Counted from the stretch's first letter, positions 29,962 to 43,091 are shown. The stretch is 64,000 bases of DNA from Medicago truncatula (GCF_003473485.1 NC_053043.1:568001-632000), one strand, 5' to 3'. The notes: generated by a model not told the origin, from the sequence alone. A program made the numbers and translations.

Positions 29962-32900
29962 TCATATGTTATCAGTCAAATATTTATACCATGGCCCGTG
30001 AACACCAACTGATATAGTGGCTGCCACAATCAAAACACGAGCAGCTTCCACTACCCTTTCAGTCAGAGCACCAGCCCCAACTTTCAGTAGTGCCATTTCA
30101 GCTAATTTCCTCCCACGGGCCCCACTTCCCCCAAGCACAACTCCACGCAAAGCTGAATAGACAGCATTGAACACCCTCTCAAACACAGCATCCCCAGCTT
30201 GTAAGCTCTTTCCTAACATTCTGGCAGCAACTGCCTTTCGTGACTGAACCTTCCCTGCATCTTCACCGTCAACTGACGGCAGATTGCAAATCACTCCTAC
30301 AATATCTTCAATATCAGCATCTTCAACACGGTCTAAGAGCTCCAAGAGTTCTTCTGCACACTTGGACACTGCATTTTCCATATCTGCAGAGCTTGCTACT
30401 GCCTTTTCACTCATAATAATCTGACGGCAAATAAGAACGCTGCAATTCCCATAATTTCTAATTAAGTATCGCCAGAAGAGAGAAAAACAAAATCAGTAAA
30501 CGACAGTGCCTTGACACAAATAACCATGCTATTTACCTTGTGGATATCACAATAATTTTCTGAATTTGAGCCTGGAGAGACCTCAGTCTGGCAAAGTTAA
30601 GAGATGAAGTTTCTGGTAGATCATCTTGTGTCAGACCAGATATTCCACTTACTAACTTCAGTAAACCAAGCCTTACAACAAGATCAATTGGTTCTCCTTT
30701 GCATTCTGGTTGCTGATCACCTGGTCAAATAAAGTACAGTCAGGTACCAAAATAAGTGTCTGCCTCAAAGTATGTAACAGAAAACTGAAAATCAGAAAGT
30801 AAAGTTGTCAATAGAGAACCTTTAGTATTTGAACCGTCAGGAGAAAAGACCATTGGACTGCCAGTACTTTTGAGCATAATATTTCCCCCAGTTCTGAGAG
30901 TAGTTGAAGGAATCCCTTGGGATGAATTATCAGCCAATGCTGAGGAGGAATTCACATGCTCTACCCATTCTTGGTCTTTAAAATTCCAAATAGAAGAAAG
31001 CCATCTGAGGGTTAAAGGAAGAGAGGTACTGGCATCAGATGGAGATCCATATTTGTTTGCAAAGGCATTCCTAAGGTAGTCCAGACCAGCAGGTCCCTTA
31101 AGCAAAGGCTCCATTAATCTTATGCGTGCTTTGCTTATCTCTTTCTTAAGAATCTGTCAAGAATTCATCATGTCACATAACATACAACCAGAGTAAAACA
31201 AATATAAGCAATAAGCAATAAGAGGTGCAGTTTACTCATTAAGGTTACAGTGTGATACAGAGCAACTATTTTGTGGCTAGCCAATCCTAAATATATATGT
31301 AATACATATAGCAGCTATATACGAAAGCATTGGTATTCAAAAGCATAACCCATACGTAATAAATAAGTGAAAGGGAAAGAACATGAACATATTGATTAAA
31401 TAAATTTTAATTGGAGATAAAACAAAAATAAAGGAAAAGCAGACACACCTGAATCTGTTCAAGGACAAACTGCAAACCCTTAACCAAGGCTACAACACAT
31501 GCATTGTTTGATTCATCTCTAGATTGGCATATTTCACTCAACTCGCATAGTAATGCCTTGTGTTTGGCCTTTATTATCTCCTCATTGGCTGGAGCAGAAA
31601 GCTTCTGCAAACTGACTAGTGAAAAATCGAGAATTTTTCCAAGGTAATCGACATCCAGTTTACCTGATTTAAGCACCTTTAGATACACAGAAAGAGATAT
31701 ATAATCAGAAAAATAGAAATTATAGTAAGGTATATTTCAATGATGTGTCTTAACAGACTCGTGAAAAGAATGTAACTGCTACCTGAGACAGAATATCTAA
31801 ATCAATGGCTGCAATAATATCATCCTTCCAGCTTATTGGAGCCATCTCACAAATTTCATCCCTAACCTCTTCCATGAGTTGAATAATCTGGTCATAGTTG
31901 GGCTGATCCTGCTTAACAGATTCCATAACAGTGTCCCAAAAGGCCTTCTCCATTGTCTGTTTGATTTTACCCTGCCAGATTAAGAGTGAATGAGAATTCA
32001 AATTCAAAACATTTTGGCAGTAACGAAGGATTGACTCTATATTAAAAAAAAATCATAGACGGGATAATATAACATCAAAGGCCTCAGGCAGAATCCTCTT
32101 ACCTCAACGCTGTTTTGAATGTGATCAGAGACATCAAAGCCATCAGCAAAACTACGGTGATGCTCATGGAGAAATTCATTTACAAGAACCTCGTTTGGTG
32201 CTACAAACTTTTCAGAAGTAGTACTGAGCTGAGTATTTGAACTGGTAATAGGCGAAGAGAAGCTTGACTCTATGGGGGAAGTGTCACTCTCCTTAAAAAG
32301 GGAGCGAACCACTCGGCTTGTCTTATTGCTCTTATTTGAAATATTTCGTTCGCTTGGGCTTGCAACAGTAGAAAGTGGAGTTGGGCTTGCAACAGTAGAA
32401 AGTGGAGTTGGGCTTGGAGTCAGGTATTGAGTCATTGGAAACCCCATTGGGCTTCCGCTATCCTTTACTCTTGAGGATCTAGATCTTGTTTCAGATAGAG
32501 CACTTTCCATGCGCTCAATCCCAGCATCTCCACTCAGGTGCATCACCTTTTCCCTCAAAAGCTTTTGATCTTCAGTGACCTGTATTATAAAACATTGAAA
32601 GACTGATAAAGCCAAAGCGGTCTCTCTTGCAATAAGAAAGCTGTTAAGGGAAGAAAACCCCTTATTGAAAGGGAAAAACATAAAAATAACTGTCCATACT
32701 TTTCAGAATTAAAATGTAACAGAGAGAAGAACATGCTTGAGAAGGGAAATTACACTAAAGAAAAACATAAGCAAATTTTCTTAATTCTATCAATCTTACA
32801 GTCAGCTTTTGAGGTCATTGATGCTCCATGACATTACTTGAAAATTTCATCAAAATAACTGCTATACCATTGAAAAGGAAAACTCACAGCTATTGACATG

Positions 32901-35900
32901 GAAAATTACCTGATGCTGAATAGCTTTCATATCATGACTAATACCAACTCCTTCTGGAGTTAACTTGCAAGTTTGAATCATAGAAGCCTCAAGCTGGCAA
33001 GCTGCTCTAACCAAATCATCCTCCAAAGATCGAGCATCCTTAACCTTCCAGACCACAAAACAATTCAAATACGAGCACCATGCTTTATCAAAAGCAGCAA
33101 GCTGTGATCTGAAGGTACATCGCTTCACAGAAGCTGAGACAGATTCTTCATCGGAACTTTTTATTGGCCCCTCTTGTATAATCTTAATCAGCAGCTCAAA
33201 CATTTTAACAAATTCTTGAGCAGACTTGGCCAAAGCAATTTCACGCTCACCCATTGTACTAAAAACTGCATCTGGATGACCCAATATCATATAAGCACAA
33301 AGAACAACTCTCACTTGATACCTTGATAACCTATTGTTTAACTCCTTGACTGTATCTGATTTTTTTGCCGGGCTTCTTGTAGAACTTCTAGGAGTAGCCC
33401 TTTTCTTGGGGGAGGCGACCCGTTTAAGAAGGTGATCAATGTTATCCAAGCTAGTATAATAATTGGCAGGGACAACAGCTGTAAACACTCTGAGGCGGCT
33501 CTCAAACCGGTCCAGCAAAGTTTTCACAGTCTGAAGAGTAGAAGCTGATTCAATAAGAAGAGCAAACTGCTCAAATGGCAATGACTTGACAGATTTCTCG
33601 TTGATCCCCAGCACAGCATATGCCTTCGTCAAGGTAAAGGTTGTTCTCTTCTGCCTCAAGAACCGCCTCCAGCACCTTAAAGAAGTAAATTGTCAGAATA
33701 AGTCATATAGTAATATCCAGTAAAACGAAGTTCAATACACCTATTGCACTTCAGTTTTGCCTAATAGATGAACAAAAAAAATTGCAAAAATACTGCAAAC
33801 AATATTAAGGCCTTCTCCAAAATGACTACAATTGAGTAAAGCAGTGAAATTAAGGCTTCCTAAACTAGCAACAGAATATACATATATATCAAGTTTCAAA
33901 TGCAAAAAACCTTGCTAGTTTTCTGGAAAGATATTCTGCCTGCTTTGACATTGTAATCCAATTCTCGAACGCATAACCACGCAGTCTTCCTCTCTGCCTG
34001 ATATATTCAGCTCTTTGTCTTTTTGCCTGTTCAATAAAAAATTTGGAGACTTTGTTACAAAAAGCTCCACTAAGACCGCCATGTAACATGTGTAATTTTT
34101 GAAGCATTGAAAATGAATCCAAAAAAAAACTAACATACTCTTTGTAATCGATCTTCCAACTCGTCCTTCTTTTTCCTTCTCTCAATCTCACGCTGGTGGG
34201 ATACAGACTTCGCCACATGTCTCGCCTGCAAGACTTTAGCGTGCACCCTCTTCTTCTCAGCTTCCAGCAACTGAAGTCGTTTTGATTCAGCGGCAGCTCG
34301 TTTTTGGTGAATTGCAGCACGTACACGCTCCTTGTATTTGCTCTCTCGAGTCATTCTCCTCATCAATGACTGAGATGACCTTTCTCTAAGAGATGCCCTT
34401 CTTTGCCTGCGAGCCTTTAGGATAAGCATTCTATTAGCCTCAGCCTGCTGAACACGTGATTCCACTTTTGTCCCAAGCTTCACGCGCTCATTTGCATGGC
34501 GCAATTCAACTCCATTTTTCGCTGCTTGACGCAGTTGATCCTGCCTAGCTAAGCGCATCTGGGCCTTCGTTAAAAGGCTCAACCTATCAGGAAAGCAGAA
34601 AAGAAAATCATTTCGATTGTAAAAAATGTAGCACAAGTCACAATTGGAAGGAAAAAAAAAAAAAACAAGTCTTACATACTTTGGGAATCAATGGAACAGA
34701 TAAAGCATACCAAAAACAATCAGATACAAAAATAAGATCATGTTAAATAACTGCAACTGAAAAGAATTAAATTTTTCTATGATTGGATTACTGTATTTCA
34801 ATTGATTTGACCATCAAATTTCAGAAGTTTGTGATCAAGTTTATAAACATTATCTAAACTTCTCAAACAAAAGGATGTAAAACAAACAACTTGTACAAGC
34901 TGATAAATAAATGGAAAAGTTATTAGTTTTATCAAATAAACATAATTGTCCAATGATAAAGAAAAGGACTGACAGTCAATTTCCATCTAGAACACCAAAA
35001 AATTACTATTTTATGATCAGATAAGACACAGATAATGCCTCCCTAATTATGTTTTAACCAAAGAAAAAAGTGCATTTGAATCCCAAAATAGGTCTAAAAC
35101 TTATCTCATAATTTGATACTTTCTTTAAAAGAATTCAAATGCAAACTTAGAGCACTTGTACGTACAGACATAAATGTAAAATGCATTTAGTGCTTATATT
35201 TAAATAGATGCATAACCGTAGCACCAGACACTTCTGATGGAAAGTGTGTCCCATGTCCTACACATGTCAGTATCCGACACCAACATGTGTAATTACATTC
35301 GATTAATCCATTATTTCAAATTTTACTAGTGTCAACATGTCCGTGTCAGTGCTTCATAAGAGCAAAACTGATGCATGGAACCCACCTCTTCTGTTCAGCG
35401 GCTTGCAACTTGGCCTCTAATCGCTGACCAAGATCCTCATCCTGAGATGAACATCGTGAAGGACTTCTCGGCTTTGCACGTGCCTTGCTTGAAAGTTTCT
35501 CATAGTACTTCTGCACTCAATAGAACAAGACTTTAATAAAAAACTTAAAGAAGAAGAAAACATCAACAACGAAAAACAAAGAATTAATTTGCCTTAAAAA
35601 AGAAGAAACTATCAAAGCATACGCAAATGAAAAATAAAAATAACAATAAATAAATAATCAAAAATAAAAACTCTGTAAATAAATAGAGATTAATCTCTAA
35701 TTAGTAATTACTCTGTTTTGTGGTTGAAAATCAAAGTAATAATAACACGTGTGAACTATGTAATTAAGGAGAAAAGTTGAATATTGAAGTTGAAGTTCCG
35801 AAACTTTCTCACCAAACAAACGAAACACGCAAAGTTAATTTTTTTTAGAAAGGAATTGTAAAAACACCTGTCTACGAATTTCAGCATGACGAAGTTTTTC

Positions 35901-36065
35901 TTCGATTTCTTCCACCGAACTCGGTGACTTACACTCCGTATCAAGAAGCCTTCGTCGGAGTCGTTTCGGTAATCTCACCGGCGATGACAGAGATTCATCA
36001 TCTCCGATTGGAAATTCCATCACAATTCCGTTTTTACCCTCCGGTAATTCCACTCCCGCCGCCAT
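29962..36065 (-). CDS. T-complex protein 11 (TCP11) family protein, 11 exons
   Basis: Exons in transcript order: 36065-35868, 35510-35386, 34583-34139, 34026-33911, 33675-32910, 32579-32103, 31971-31783, 31676-31449, 31153-30820, 30720-30537, 30439-29962. All are GT..AG; the total of 3540 nt gives 1179 aa, the usual size for the plant family. The N-terminus has '[12 protein letters not shown]' and a basic '[11 protein letters not shown]'. A long, highly charged coiled-coil region (~65-300, rich in R, K, E and Q) follows, then a Ser/Thr/Pro-rich linker with a duplicated 'SPTPLSTVA'. The TCP11 domain comes next ('[14 protein letters not shown]'-like segment, here '[18 protein letters not shown]', through '[12 protein letters not shown]' and '[10 protein letters not shown]') and an alpha-helical C-terminus. 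In animals TCP11 acts in sperm and PKA signalling; the role of plant homologues is not settled. The ATG at 36065 is the first in frame after a plausible TATA box. The gene is convergent with RecQ. Confidence 0.9.
32356..32409. repeat. In-frame 27-bp tandem duplication in TCP11 exon 6
   Basis: Two exact 27-bp copies encode the nine-residue unit SPTPLSTVA twice. A partial third unit ('SPTP') borders it. Because 27 is a multiple of three the frame is kept. It lies in the disordered Ser/Pro linker and is probably length-variable among alleles. Confidence 0.9.
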
Positions 36066-36960
36066 AACAATTCAAGGAAGTAACGATCGTAACAAACTCC
36101 GTAACGGTAAACGAATTCCGTAACGGAGCGACGACGGCGATGAAGAAATTCTACCGTACGAATGAAAAAAAAATTGAAAATCGATGTGGTTGATGATTGA
36201 TTTATATATAGAGAGAAGAAGAAGAATAACGGTGGAAAAATTTGAATTGGAAGCGATTCAAAAGAGAAAACGTTGCGACGAGTGAAACCAGCTTCGAGAG
36301 AGAGCTTTGTTGTTTTTGAGTTTCTAGAGAGAGAGAGAGAGTTTTTTATGAAATGAAAAAAGGTGAAGGACGTGTTTGGGTTTATAATAAACGAATTTGG
36401 GTTTAGTTTATGATGCGTGTAATCACGTTTAATACTGTTATTATAGGAGAATTAAGAAAGAATAAGGGTATTCGACACGTCAGCACGGACATCACAACGG
36501 CACTCTTTGTTTTTTTTTTTGTCTTTCGGACTTTAATACCCTTGAGACTCTTTTTTTTACTACATTGCTGCTATCCATGTGGCCCTATCTCTATCCACTA
36601 CCTTCTCGATTTGACATTTACTTTTTCAATTTTTTCTTTACTATTTGGAAATGGAATGTCATCTACTTTTGCTCAAAGTTCTATTTCTATTTTGTTGTAT
36701 TTATTATTTAATTTATAAATGTAGAATTATTTTATTTTAGGGAGCAATGTATTACTATTATAAACAAAAATTAATATTTTAGATTCATCTTATTAATGAT
36801 GTATATAATCTTTATTATAGATCATATACATTATTTAATAAATGAATTTGAAATGTTGATTTTTGTTTATAATAGTGACCGAAGGTGTATTTAATTGCAA
36901 TTCATTTATTAGATGAATATTTATAAAGAATTTAATTCATCTATGAAGGGTAGATGGTAA
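36066..36960. other. TCP11 promoter region and flank
   Basis: Holds the TCP11 5' UTR, a candidate TATA box and a GA-rich run near 36296-36342, then AT-rich sequence without a gene. An 80-plus-codon frame at 36410-36718 on + is composed of low-complexity Phe/Leu/Ser codons and is not supported. Confidence 0.5.
36201..36210 (-). promoter_or_regulatory. Candidate TATA box of TCP11
   Basis: On the minus strand the sequence reads TATATATAAA, about 140 bases upstream of the ATG at 36065, next to CT-rich sequence typical of plant core promoters. Confidence 0.45.
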
Positions 36961-37180
36961 AAAGAATGGGACATGGTAGGAGTTATATTGTATTTGTAGT
37001 GAAAAGGTAAAAAAAAAACGTGTATTCATCAAAAAGCTCTAAATAATAGCTTCACAGTTTTCATCAAAGAATGGGACATGGTAGGAGTTATATTGTATTT
37101 GTTTTAGCACTGAAAAGGTGAAAAAAAAAATGTCTACTTCATCAAAAAGCTCTAAATAGTAGCTTCGCAATTTTCACCAT
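36961..37180. repeat. Two-copy tandem repeat, ~105-bp unit
   Basis: Both units begin 'aaagaatgggacatggtagg' (36961 and 37066) and contain 'catcaaaaagctctaaata.tagcttc'. The second has small insertions ('gttttagcac'). It is non-coding. Confidence 0.85.
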
Positions 37181-37396
37181 TTTGTTGCTTTACGACGCAA
37201 TTTTTCAACGTGACGCGATTTTTAGCTCAAATTCAAACAAACACCAAGAAGTTTAATGTTAATTCAATTCAAGTTCATAAAATGAAATTTATTTTAAAAA
37301 TGATGTGTTTAACGTCTTAAAACTTTAAAATTGATTGTCATTTTTATCGTTACCTTTATTTTTATAGTCATATATATGATTGATTATGCTTTATTA

Positions 37397-37985
37397 GAGT
37401 TTAATTATGGTGCACTGACTGTATAAAAGAACTTTACACAGTTAACCAATAAATTTTTTCCACATAATCCTTTTAAAAAAAATGTTAATTTATACAATAA
37501 AAGGTAAATTCTGAAGGTGTGCCTCTCCACGTTCTTGTCTTTGTTGTGTCGTTACTCCCCCCATTATTCTCTATGCTTCTGTTGTTCTTGGCAAGGGTTT
37601 ATTGTGTTTCATTGATTCAATAAAATAAAATAATAAGCTACCATCTACTATGGAAACAAGGACTACGAGTAGAATAAAAGGGAAGAAAACAAAACCAAGA
37701 CAATATCCTCATATCAATTTTTTAGTTAACACTAAGAGCATAAGGATTTTTAGATCTCCCAACCAAGAGTATTGTAAGAATAAATTTGAAGGATGTTGCA
37801 CTGCGTTAACACAACGGTGAACGAAATGGGAACTGGGAAGAGAAGGCAATGGTACGATAGAAATTTAAGGTGATTATTAATTTTAAATCAAAACATTTTC
37901 TTTTTAAAAAAGGATTATGTGGCAAAATGTTATTGACTGACTGTGTAAAGTTCTTTTACACAGTCAGTGCACCACAATTAAACTC
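37397..37985. mobile_element. MULE-like element with long inverted ends and a 10-bp target duplication
   Basis: The left end begins GAGTTTAATTATGGTGCACT; the right end is its inverse complement with few changes. Similarity extends ~85 bases to a 'ccacataatcctttt' block. The element is flanked on both sides by TGCTTTATTA (37387-37396 and 37986-37995), an exact 10-bp duplication. Long terminal inverted repeats with 9-10-bp duplications fit Mutator-like elements. The ~400-bp interior (about 37495-37885) is more GC-rich and less repetitive than the ends and encodes no transposase, so it may be captured host sequence. Confidence 0.82.
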
Positions 37986-37995
37986 TGCTTTATTA

Positions 37996-39581
37996 ACGGT
38001 GTAAAATATTTAATACCATTGTGTCAAAAATAAGCTATTTTAGAAGTTAAAATGACATTATTTATAATATAATTTAAATTGTACGCTTTGGATGAAAGGT
38101 AATTTATAGCTATGTGTCAAAATGAAGAATTATACTTTGGATGCAAGGCAATTTATCTCTCGTATGATAGAAGTATTTGTCATTCTTTTATACGCATTGG
38201 TGTACCAATTTTTTCCAAAACCAATAAATTGTGTTTGTATCATGAAAAATGTGTGGTAGATAAATGGGCGATGATACTATTGGCAGGTATATTTCCCTTT
38301 CCAAGCCCAAACAAAGTCGTCTAGGCTCTAGCTAGCTTACGAATAGGGTTTGCTGTGATTCCAATTCCAATTGAAAATGTATATTCCATGAGTGTCGTTG
38401 ATATAAAAATTTAACACTCAACTCATTTGTTATGTATCCAAAAAAATTACTAAACTAAGTTTCGTACAAAATTACTAAACTAAGTTTCATAACAAATTAT
38501 TAAACTTATTTTCATTTTTGTTTGAGCTGCGAATGTCAAGTACGAGTTAAATCTCGTATTAAAAGGAATAGTTGATGTTGAGCAACGTATAATAACAAGA
38601 TTCATAAATTCATTGATTTAAGGTATTGTGTGAAGATGTGTCTAACTTACTTGTGTCATTGTTATTAACCCAATGTAATGATCCAACTGACTCCTCTCAT
38701 GGCCAACACGGGTATCAAAATCTTGATTCAACTTGTTGGCGGAGCAGGAGAGATTTACGGTGTTGCATCATCAACGCAGAGAGTCTCGCACTTGACAAAG
38801 AGATGTTGTGATATGTCACGTGTGTTAAAATCCCACGACGAAAGAGTTGAGACCTGCCACGATCTTAGTGAACTCTAAGATATCAACTCACCTTAACATC
38901 TATTAGCATAAAAAATACTTCTTCCGCCCTAAATATATATGACATTGTTGACGGTTGCATAAGTGTCAATGTCATTCAATATCTTTAAGAAAATTTAATA
39001 TTTTAAAAATATTCATAAAAAAATAATCTATTACCTAACTGACGTGTACAATAATATTCTATTTTTTGTAAGTACAAGTATTGAATAGGTAAATTTTACT
39101 TGACATTTATTTATTTTAAAATAGATTAACATAAAAATATGACATATCTTTGATTGATTGGATGAGTGTAATATACCCAACTAAACTAAAGATATCACAC
39201 TGTGTTCACCATTAATTTTTCGTGTAATTTTGTGGTAACTAGCAAATATTTGAGAAAACATTTGACCATCGATATCCATTATCAAAAGCAAAGGTGTTAC
39301 ACCACTAAATCATGTGGCCACCTCATCTTCGCATGAATGAAATGAAACTATAAAGATAAGGGTGATGAGGACTTATAATTAATCACGATCCATGCCTTCC
39401 TTTTGAGTAAGAGTGCCGTTCAACTTTATGCACAAACGCACGTCATTAGAAATCAGGCTGTAGTGCATTATTTGATTGTCCAAAAAACTCAATAATAAAG
39501 TATTATAGAAGTTCTTAAATATTTCAATTCTATCTTGTAAAGAGCCACATGCCTTATTATGAAAGCTAAATTGAGTATTTT
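37996..39581. other. Gene-free region
   Basis: No gene is supported. Short frames around 38112-38878 show no family features. The sequence is AT-rich, with short local duplications such as 'ttactaaactaagtttc' repeated near 38448-38487. Confidence 0.5.
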
Positions 39582-40642
39582 GTGTTTGGTAACATCTAAA
39601 AAAGAGTTTATAGCTGATAGTTTATAAGTTTGTCTGACAAAAAAAAAACTCTGCTTGGTAACGCTTTTTTACAACGAGTTTATAGTTTATTTCAAAAGCT
39701 TATAAGCTATTTTTCAGAAGCTACTTCAAGTAGCGTTTGAGCTTATAGTTTATAGCGTCTCACTTTTAATTTTAATTTTACCCTTATTAATTTATCTAAA
39801 ATCCATTTATGCCCCTTCATAATTTATTTAATGTTAGTTACATTTATATATTTTGTTTTGACTGATATCTTTACCCTTAGCACATTTCAGTGACATATAT
39901 ATACCTCCCCGCTGTGTGTTTTTTTCTTTCTAAATGATAATATACCTCACTTTTTTTTTTCTTGTTTTGAACTGTATATTTTTTTTAACCGTATAAAATT
40001 GTTTCAATTCTCTTGTGAAAAAAAAAAAGTTTTATGTATTTATACCTTCCTTGATTGATAATGCATTTAATAATTCAGTAAAATAAATTTCATGAAGGTC
40101 CCGTAAAAAAAATCAAGAAAATATTGTTCATTATATCTATCAATTATTGTTAATAATACTTTTTTTTGTGTTATTAATAACACATTATGATAACTGTCAC
40201 TTTTTTTCTAAGAATTGTGATAACCTTCAATTGTTGTTTAATTGTTGGGTAAAGTATAAACACTCAAATAAAAATAAATATCAAATAAAATTTTAGTGAA
40301 TAAAAGTTGATTTATAATATAGAAGATATATTAGATAGGCATTGTAGCTAAGTATTTTTCTAAATTTATAAATTTAAAAAAAAAAAGTTAAACTAAGAAT
40401 TCTTTAATACTTTAATATCAATTTTTATTTTAGAGTTACATATCAATTTATATAATCTATATTATGAATTAATAATACTCTTTTATGCTATTTTACATTT
40501 ATCAGCTAGTTGAACCGCTTATTTTATCAAACACCTCAATTAACTTATAAGTTATCAGTCATCAGCTATAAGCTATCAATCATCAGCCATCAACTATAAA
40601 CTATAAACTATCAGTTATCCACTATTTTTATCAAACGGAACC
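39582..40642. mobile_element. Possible ~1.06-kb TIR element with 'TTATAGCTGATAG' subrepeats
   Basis: The left end 'gtgtttggtaacatct' leads into 'gagtttatagctgatagttt'. The right end is roughly inverse ('aaactatcagttatcc', 'tttttatcaaacggaacc'). Several short direct and inverted copies of 'tatagctgata' and 'aactataa' lie near both ends, as in subterminal transposase-binding repeats. The interior is AT-rich and non-coding. No target duplication was established, so the limits and class are uncertain. Confidence 0.5.
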
Positions 40643-41396
40643 TTAATTTATTTAATATTTTTATTTTGATTTCATAACTAATTATTGTTACATCTAGTGG
40701 TCCATATTAAATAGAGTCTGCTATGGCTCCCTTGTTGAACTTGAAAATAACCTTCTCCTTTTTCAAACCTTATCGCTGCCATTGAATTCACATGATCCCT
40801 AGCCCCTACAAATATTTTACACTACTTAGTTTGGTCTCTTCTATTCGGTTGCATTTGACTTTATTTATTATTATTACTTGTTGAAAATGTGGTACTTATG
40901 GTCCACCAATCGCATAGGGGTAATATTGGCAATGAAAAGAATGGCAAGGATATCATCGTAATTAACAGAACTCGTTGCTTTTGCTTTGGAGGAGTTCCTT
41001 CCTTTATGCTGGAGGACACAGAGAAAAGATGCGAAGCTTTCTTGTACTCTGCCACGTGTGCATAGATCTAACTGTACGTTCTACTATCTTACGATTATTA
41101 CGTGTATACGTCTAAAACTAAAACATTCGAGGAATTAGGTAACTTATGTGGCATATGGGATGGGATGCATGGGTCTCTGGTGGTCCATGTAATAAACTGT
41201 TCTGTTAGGAAACATGACATCCATGAAAGGAAAGAGAGAAAAGTTATGAAAGTATTTTATTGATGGAAATGAATATTATTACAATTGACAAAGTTAGTTA
41301 CAATGTGACACCTTAAGCCTATTTATAGGCACTAACTAACTAGTAACTATATGACTAACATATATCTCTAATATAAACGGATACAATTATTCTTTT

Positions 41397-41610
41397 CAAT
41401 ATTCAATTTTTTGAAAAATTAATTATATATTCATATTTGTACAATTATTTTTAGGACAGTATTTTTATATTATCTCTTAGGACAAAAATAATAAAAAAAT
41501 ATTCAATATTCAATTTTAAAAAAAATTAATTATATATTTTTTATTTGTACAATTATTTTTAGGATAACATTTTTTCGTTATCTCTTAGGACAAAAATAAT
41601 AAAAAAAGAA
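41397..41610. repeat. Two-copy tandem repeat, 107-bp unit
   Basis: The units start at 41397 and 41504 with 'caatattcaatttt' and share 'tttgtacaattatttttagg' and 'tctcttaggacaaaaataat'. Both are AT-rich and non-coding. Confidence 0.85.
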
Positions 41611-41858
41611 AGAGAAAATAGAGAATAAAAACAAATGTGAATGTAAGAAAAAATTGTTATAAAATTGTTTACAAATATTATTTTTATTTTTAAAATTGAG
41701 GCAATCATGATTTTAGTTTTACAATCGTATTGTTTGCACATTAAAATATTATATCCAACCCCAACTTTATTGGACAACATATTTAACAACAATATTTTAA
41801 TTTTTAAATATCATTTCTCTTGAGTATATTAATTATTATGTTGTTCTCATGAATTTAG

Positions 41859-41930
41859 CTCAGTTGGTAGAGACAATGCAGTACATATGTAAGATTTGAA
41901 GTTCAAACTCCAGCCACCACAAAAAAAATT
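41859..41930 (+). mobile_element. Truncated tRNA-derived SINE
   Basis: The segment has a tRNA-like head 'gaatttagctcagttggtag', a degenerate B box 'gaagttcaaactcc' and a short A tail ('ccaccacaaaaaaaa'). It is the same family as 21463-21601, but shorter and diverged. Confidence 0.65.
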
Positions 41931-42044
41931 AGTATGTTAGTATTTTTATATTTGTCGGTATTCAAATTATTTATCTTTAGTTTCTTTACATCTTTCAACG
42001 TATAGCTCTACCAAATGAGTTATCTATCACCATAATAAAGTTGT

Positions 42045-42396
42045 GGCAAAATTACACAATTAATCTCTTTAACTTTATTTTAGGTAACACTTTCGTCCTT
42101 TATCTTTTTTTTTGTCACGATTTAGTCTTTTATAATATAAAATGACAATATCTTATCATTTTTTATGAGATTTTTTTCAAAGAAATTTGATTTTATATAC
42201 TTTTATGATGAAGATTTACATTTGCCTATGAGTTTGATGATTTTTTTTTTGGAGTTTTTGATTATTTTTTTCATTAAAAAGGATAACTATGTTGTTATTT
42301 CATAACATAAAGGACTAAATCGTGACAAAAAAAATAAGATAAAGGACAAAAGTGTTACCTAAAATAAAGTTAAGGGACTAATTGTGTAATTTTGCC
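42045..42396. mobile_element. MITE with long inverted arms and a 9-bp target duplication
   Basis: The left arm begins 'ggcaaaattacacaattaat' and continues through 'ggtaacacttt' and 'gtcacgatttagtc'; the right arm is its inverse over about 110 bases. It is flanked by TAAAGTTGT on both sides (42036-42044 and 42397-42405), exact. The 9-bp duplication and long arms suggest a Mutator-like MITE. It could form a long RNA hairpin if transcribed. Confidence 0.85.
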
Positions 42397-42553
42397 TAAA
42401 GTTGTTAATATAGTTGACGATCAAGCACAAATTGTTTTTAATAAAAACTTTTTCTTGACAAAATAAATTATTTTAAACACTTTTAATGATGGAACGAACA
42501 TGAAATTATTTGATAATGTAACCATATAGATCAATTAAATGTACTCCTTTATA

Positions 42554-42586
<33 letters not shown>

Positions 42587-42588
42587 TA
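42554..42588. repeat. (ATA)n microsatellite
   Basis: About eleven uninterrupted ATA trinucleotides in non-coding sequence. Confidence 0.9.
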
Positions 42589-42850
42589 GAAAAAATATTA
42601 ACAAGTGCTATTAAAACATTGTTTAGAAGTAGAAAATTATGTATTATAAGACTACGGCACATTTTAATTTTTTTAAAAGAATTAAGACAAATGTTTGATT
42701 TATAGTACTTCTAAGACAATTGTTTTCTATTATGAACTTCTTAGATTATAATGCCCACATACATGACCTTAACAATTAAGCAACGAAAAAATATTTGTAC
42801 ACCTATTTTAAAATAATTTTTGAAACATTTTTTAATATTTTTATTGTGGT

Positions 42851-42986
42851 TTTTTTTTGTCAAGTAGTTTAATGGTTAAAATTCACACATTTTAAATGTA
42901 GATGAGTGAACTATCTAGAGTTCGAACTCTGACACCTGTATATAATATACAATATCTTTACCAACCAAGTTAAACTCGTCGGACCT
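42851..42986 (-). mobile_element. Diverged tRNA-derived SINE, minus strand
   Basis: A T run at the left (its A tail) is followed by 'gtcaagtagtttaatggtta', a B-box complement within 'gagttcgaactct', and 'ccaaccaagttaaactcgtc' at the right, matching the head of the family seen at 21463-21601 with many substitutions. Confidence 0.65.
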
Positions 42987-43091
42987 TTTTTTTCTCTTTT
43001 TATTTATGTTGTTTTTGTCAAAAAATTATAATTATTAAGAAATTATCCAAAAAAAATAATATTATTTCTCTTATAGAACAGTAAAAAAGTG

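Noticed and set aside
38626..38878. Two overlapping short frames near 38.7 kb
   Set aside because: Neither shows a domain or conserved motif and the surroundings are non-coding repeats; no splice model extends them.
40861..41055. A 64-codon minus-strand frame beginning 'MAEYKKASHLF'
   Set aside because: It has no recognised domain, no splice partner and no homologous neighbour exon; too short to support as a gene.
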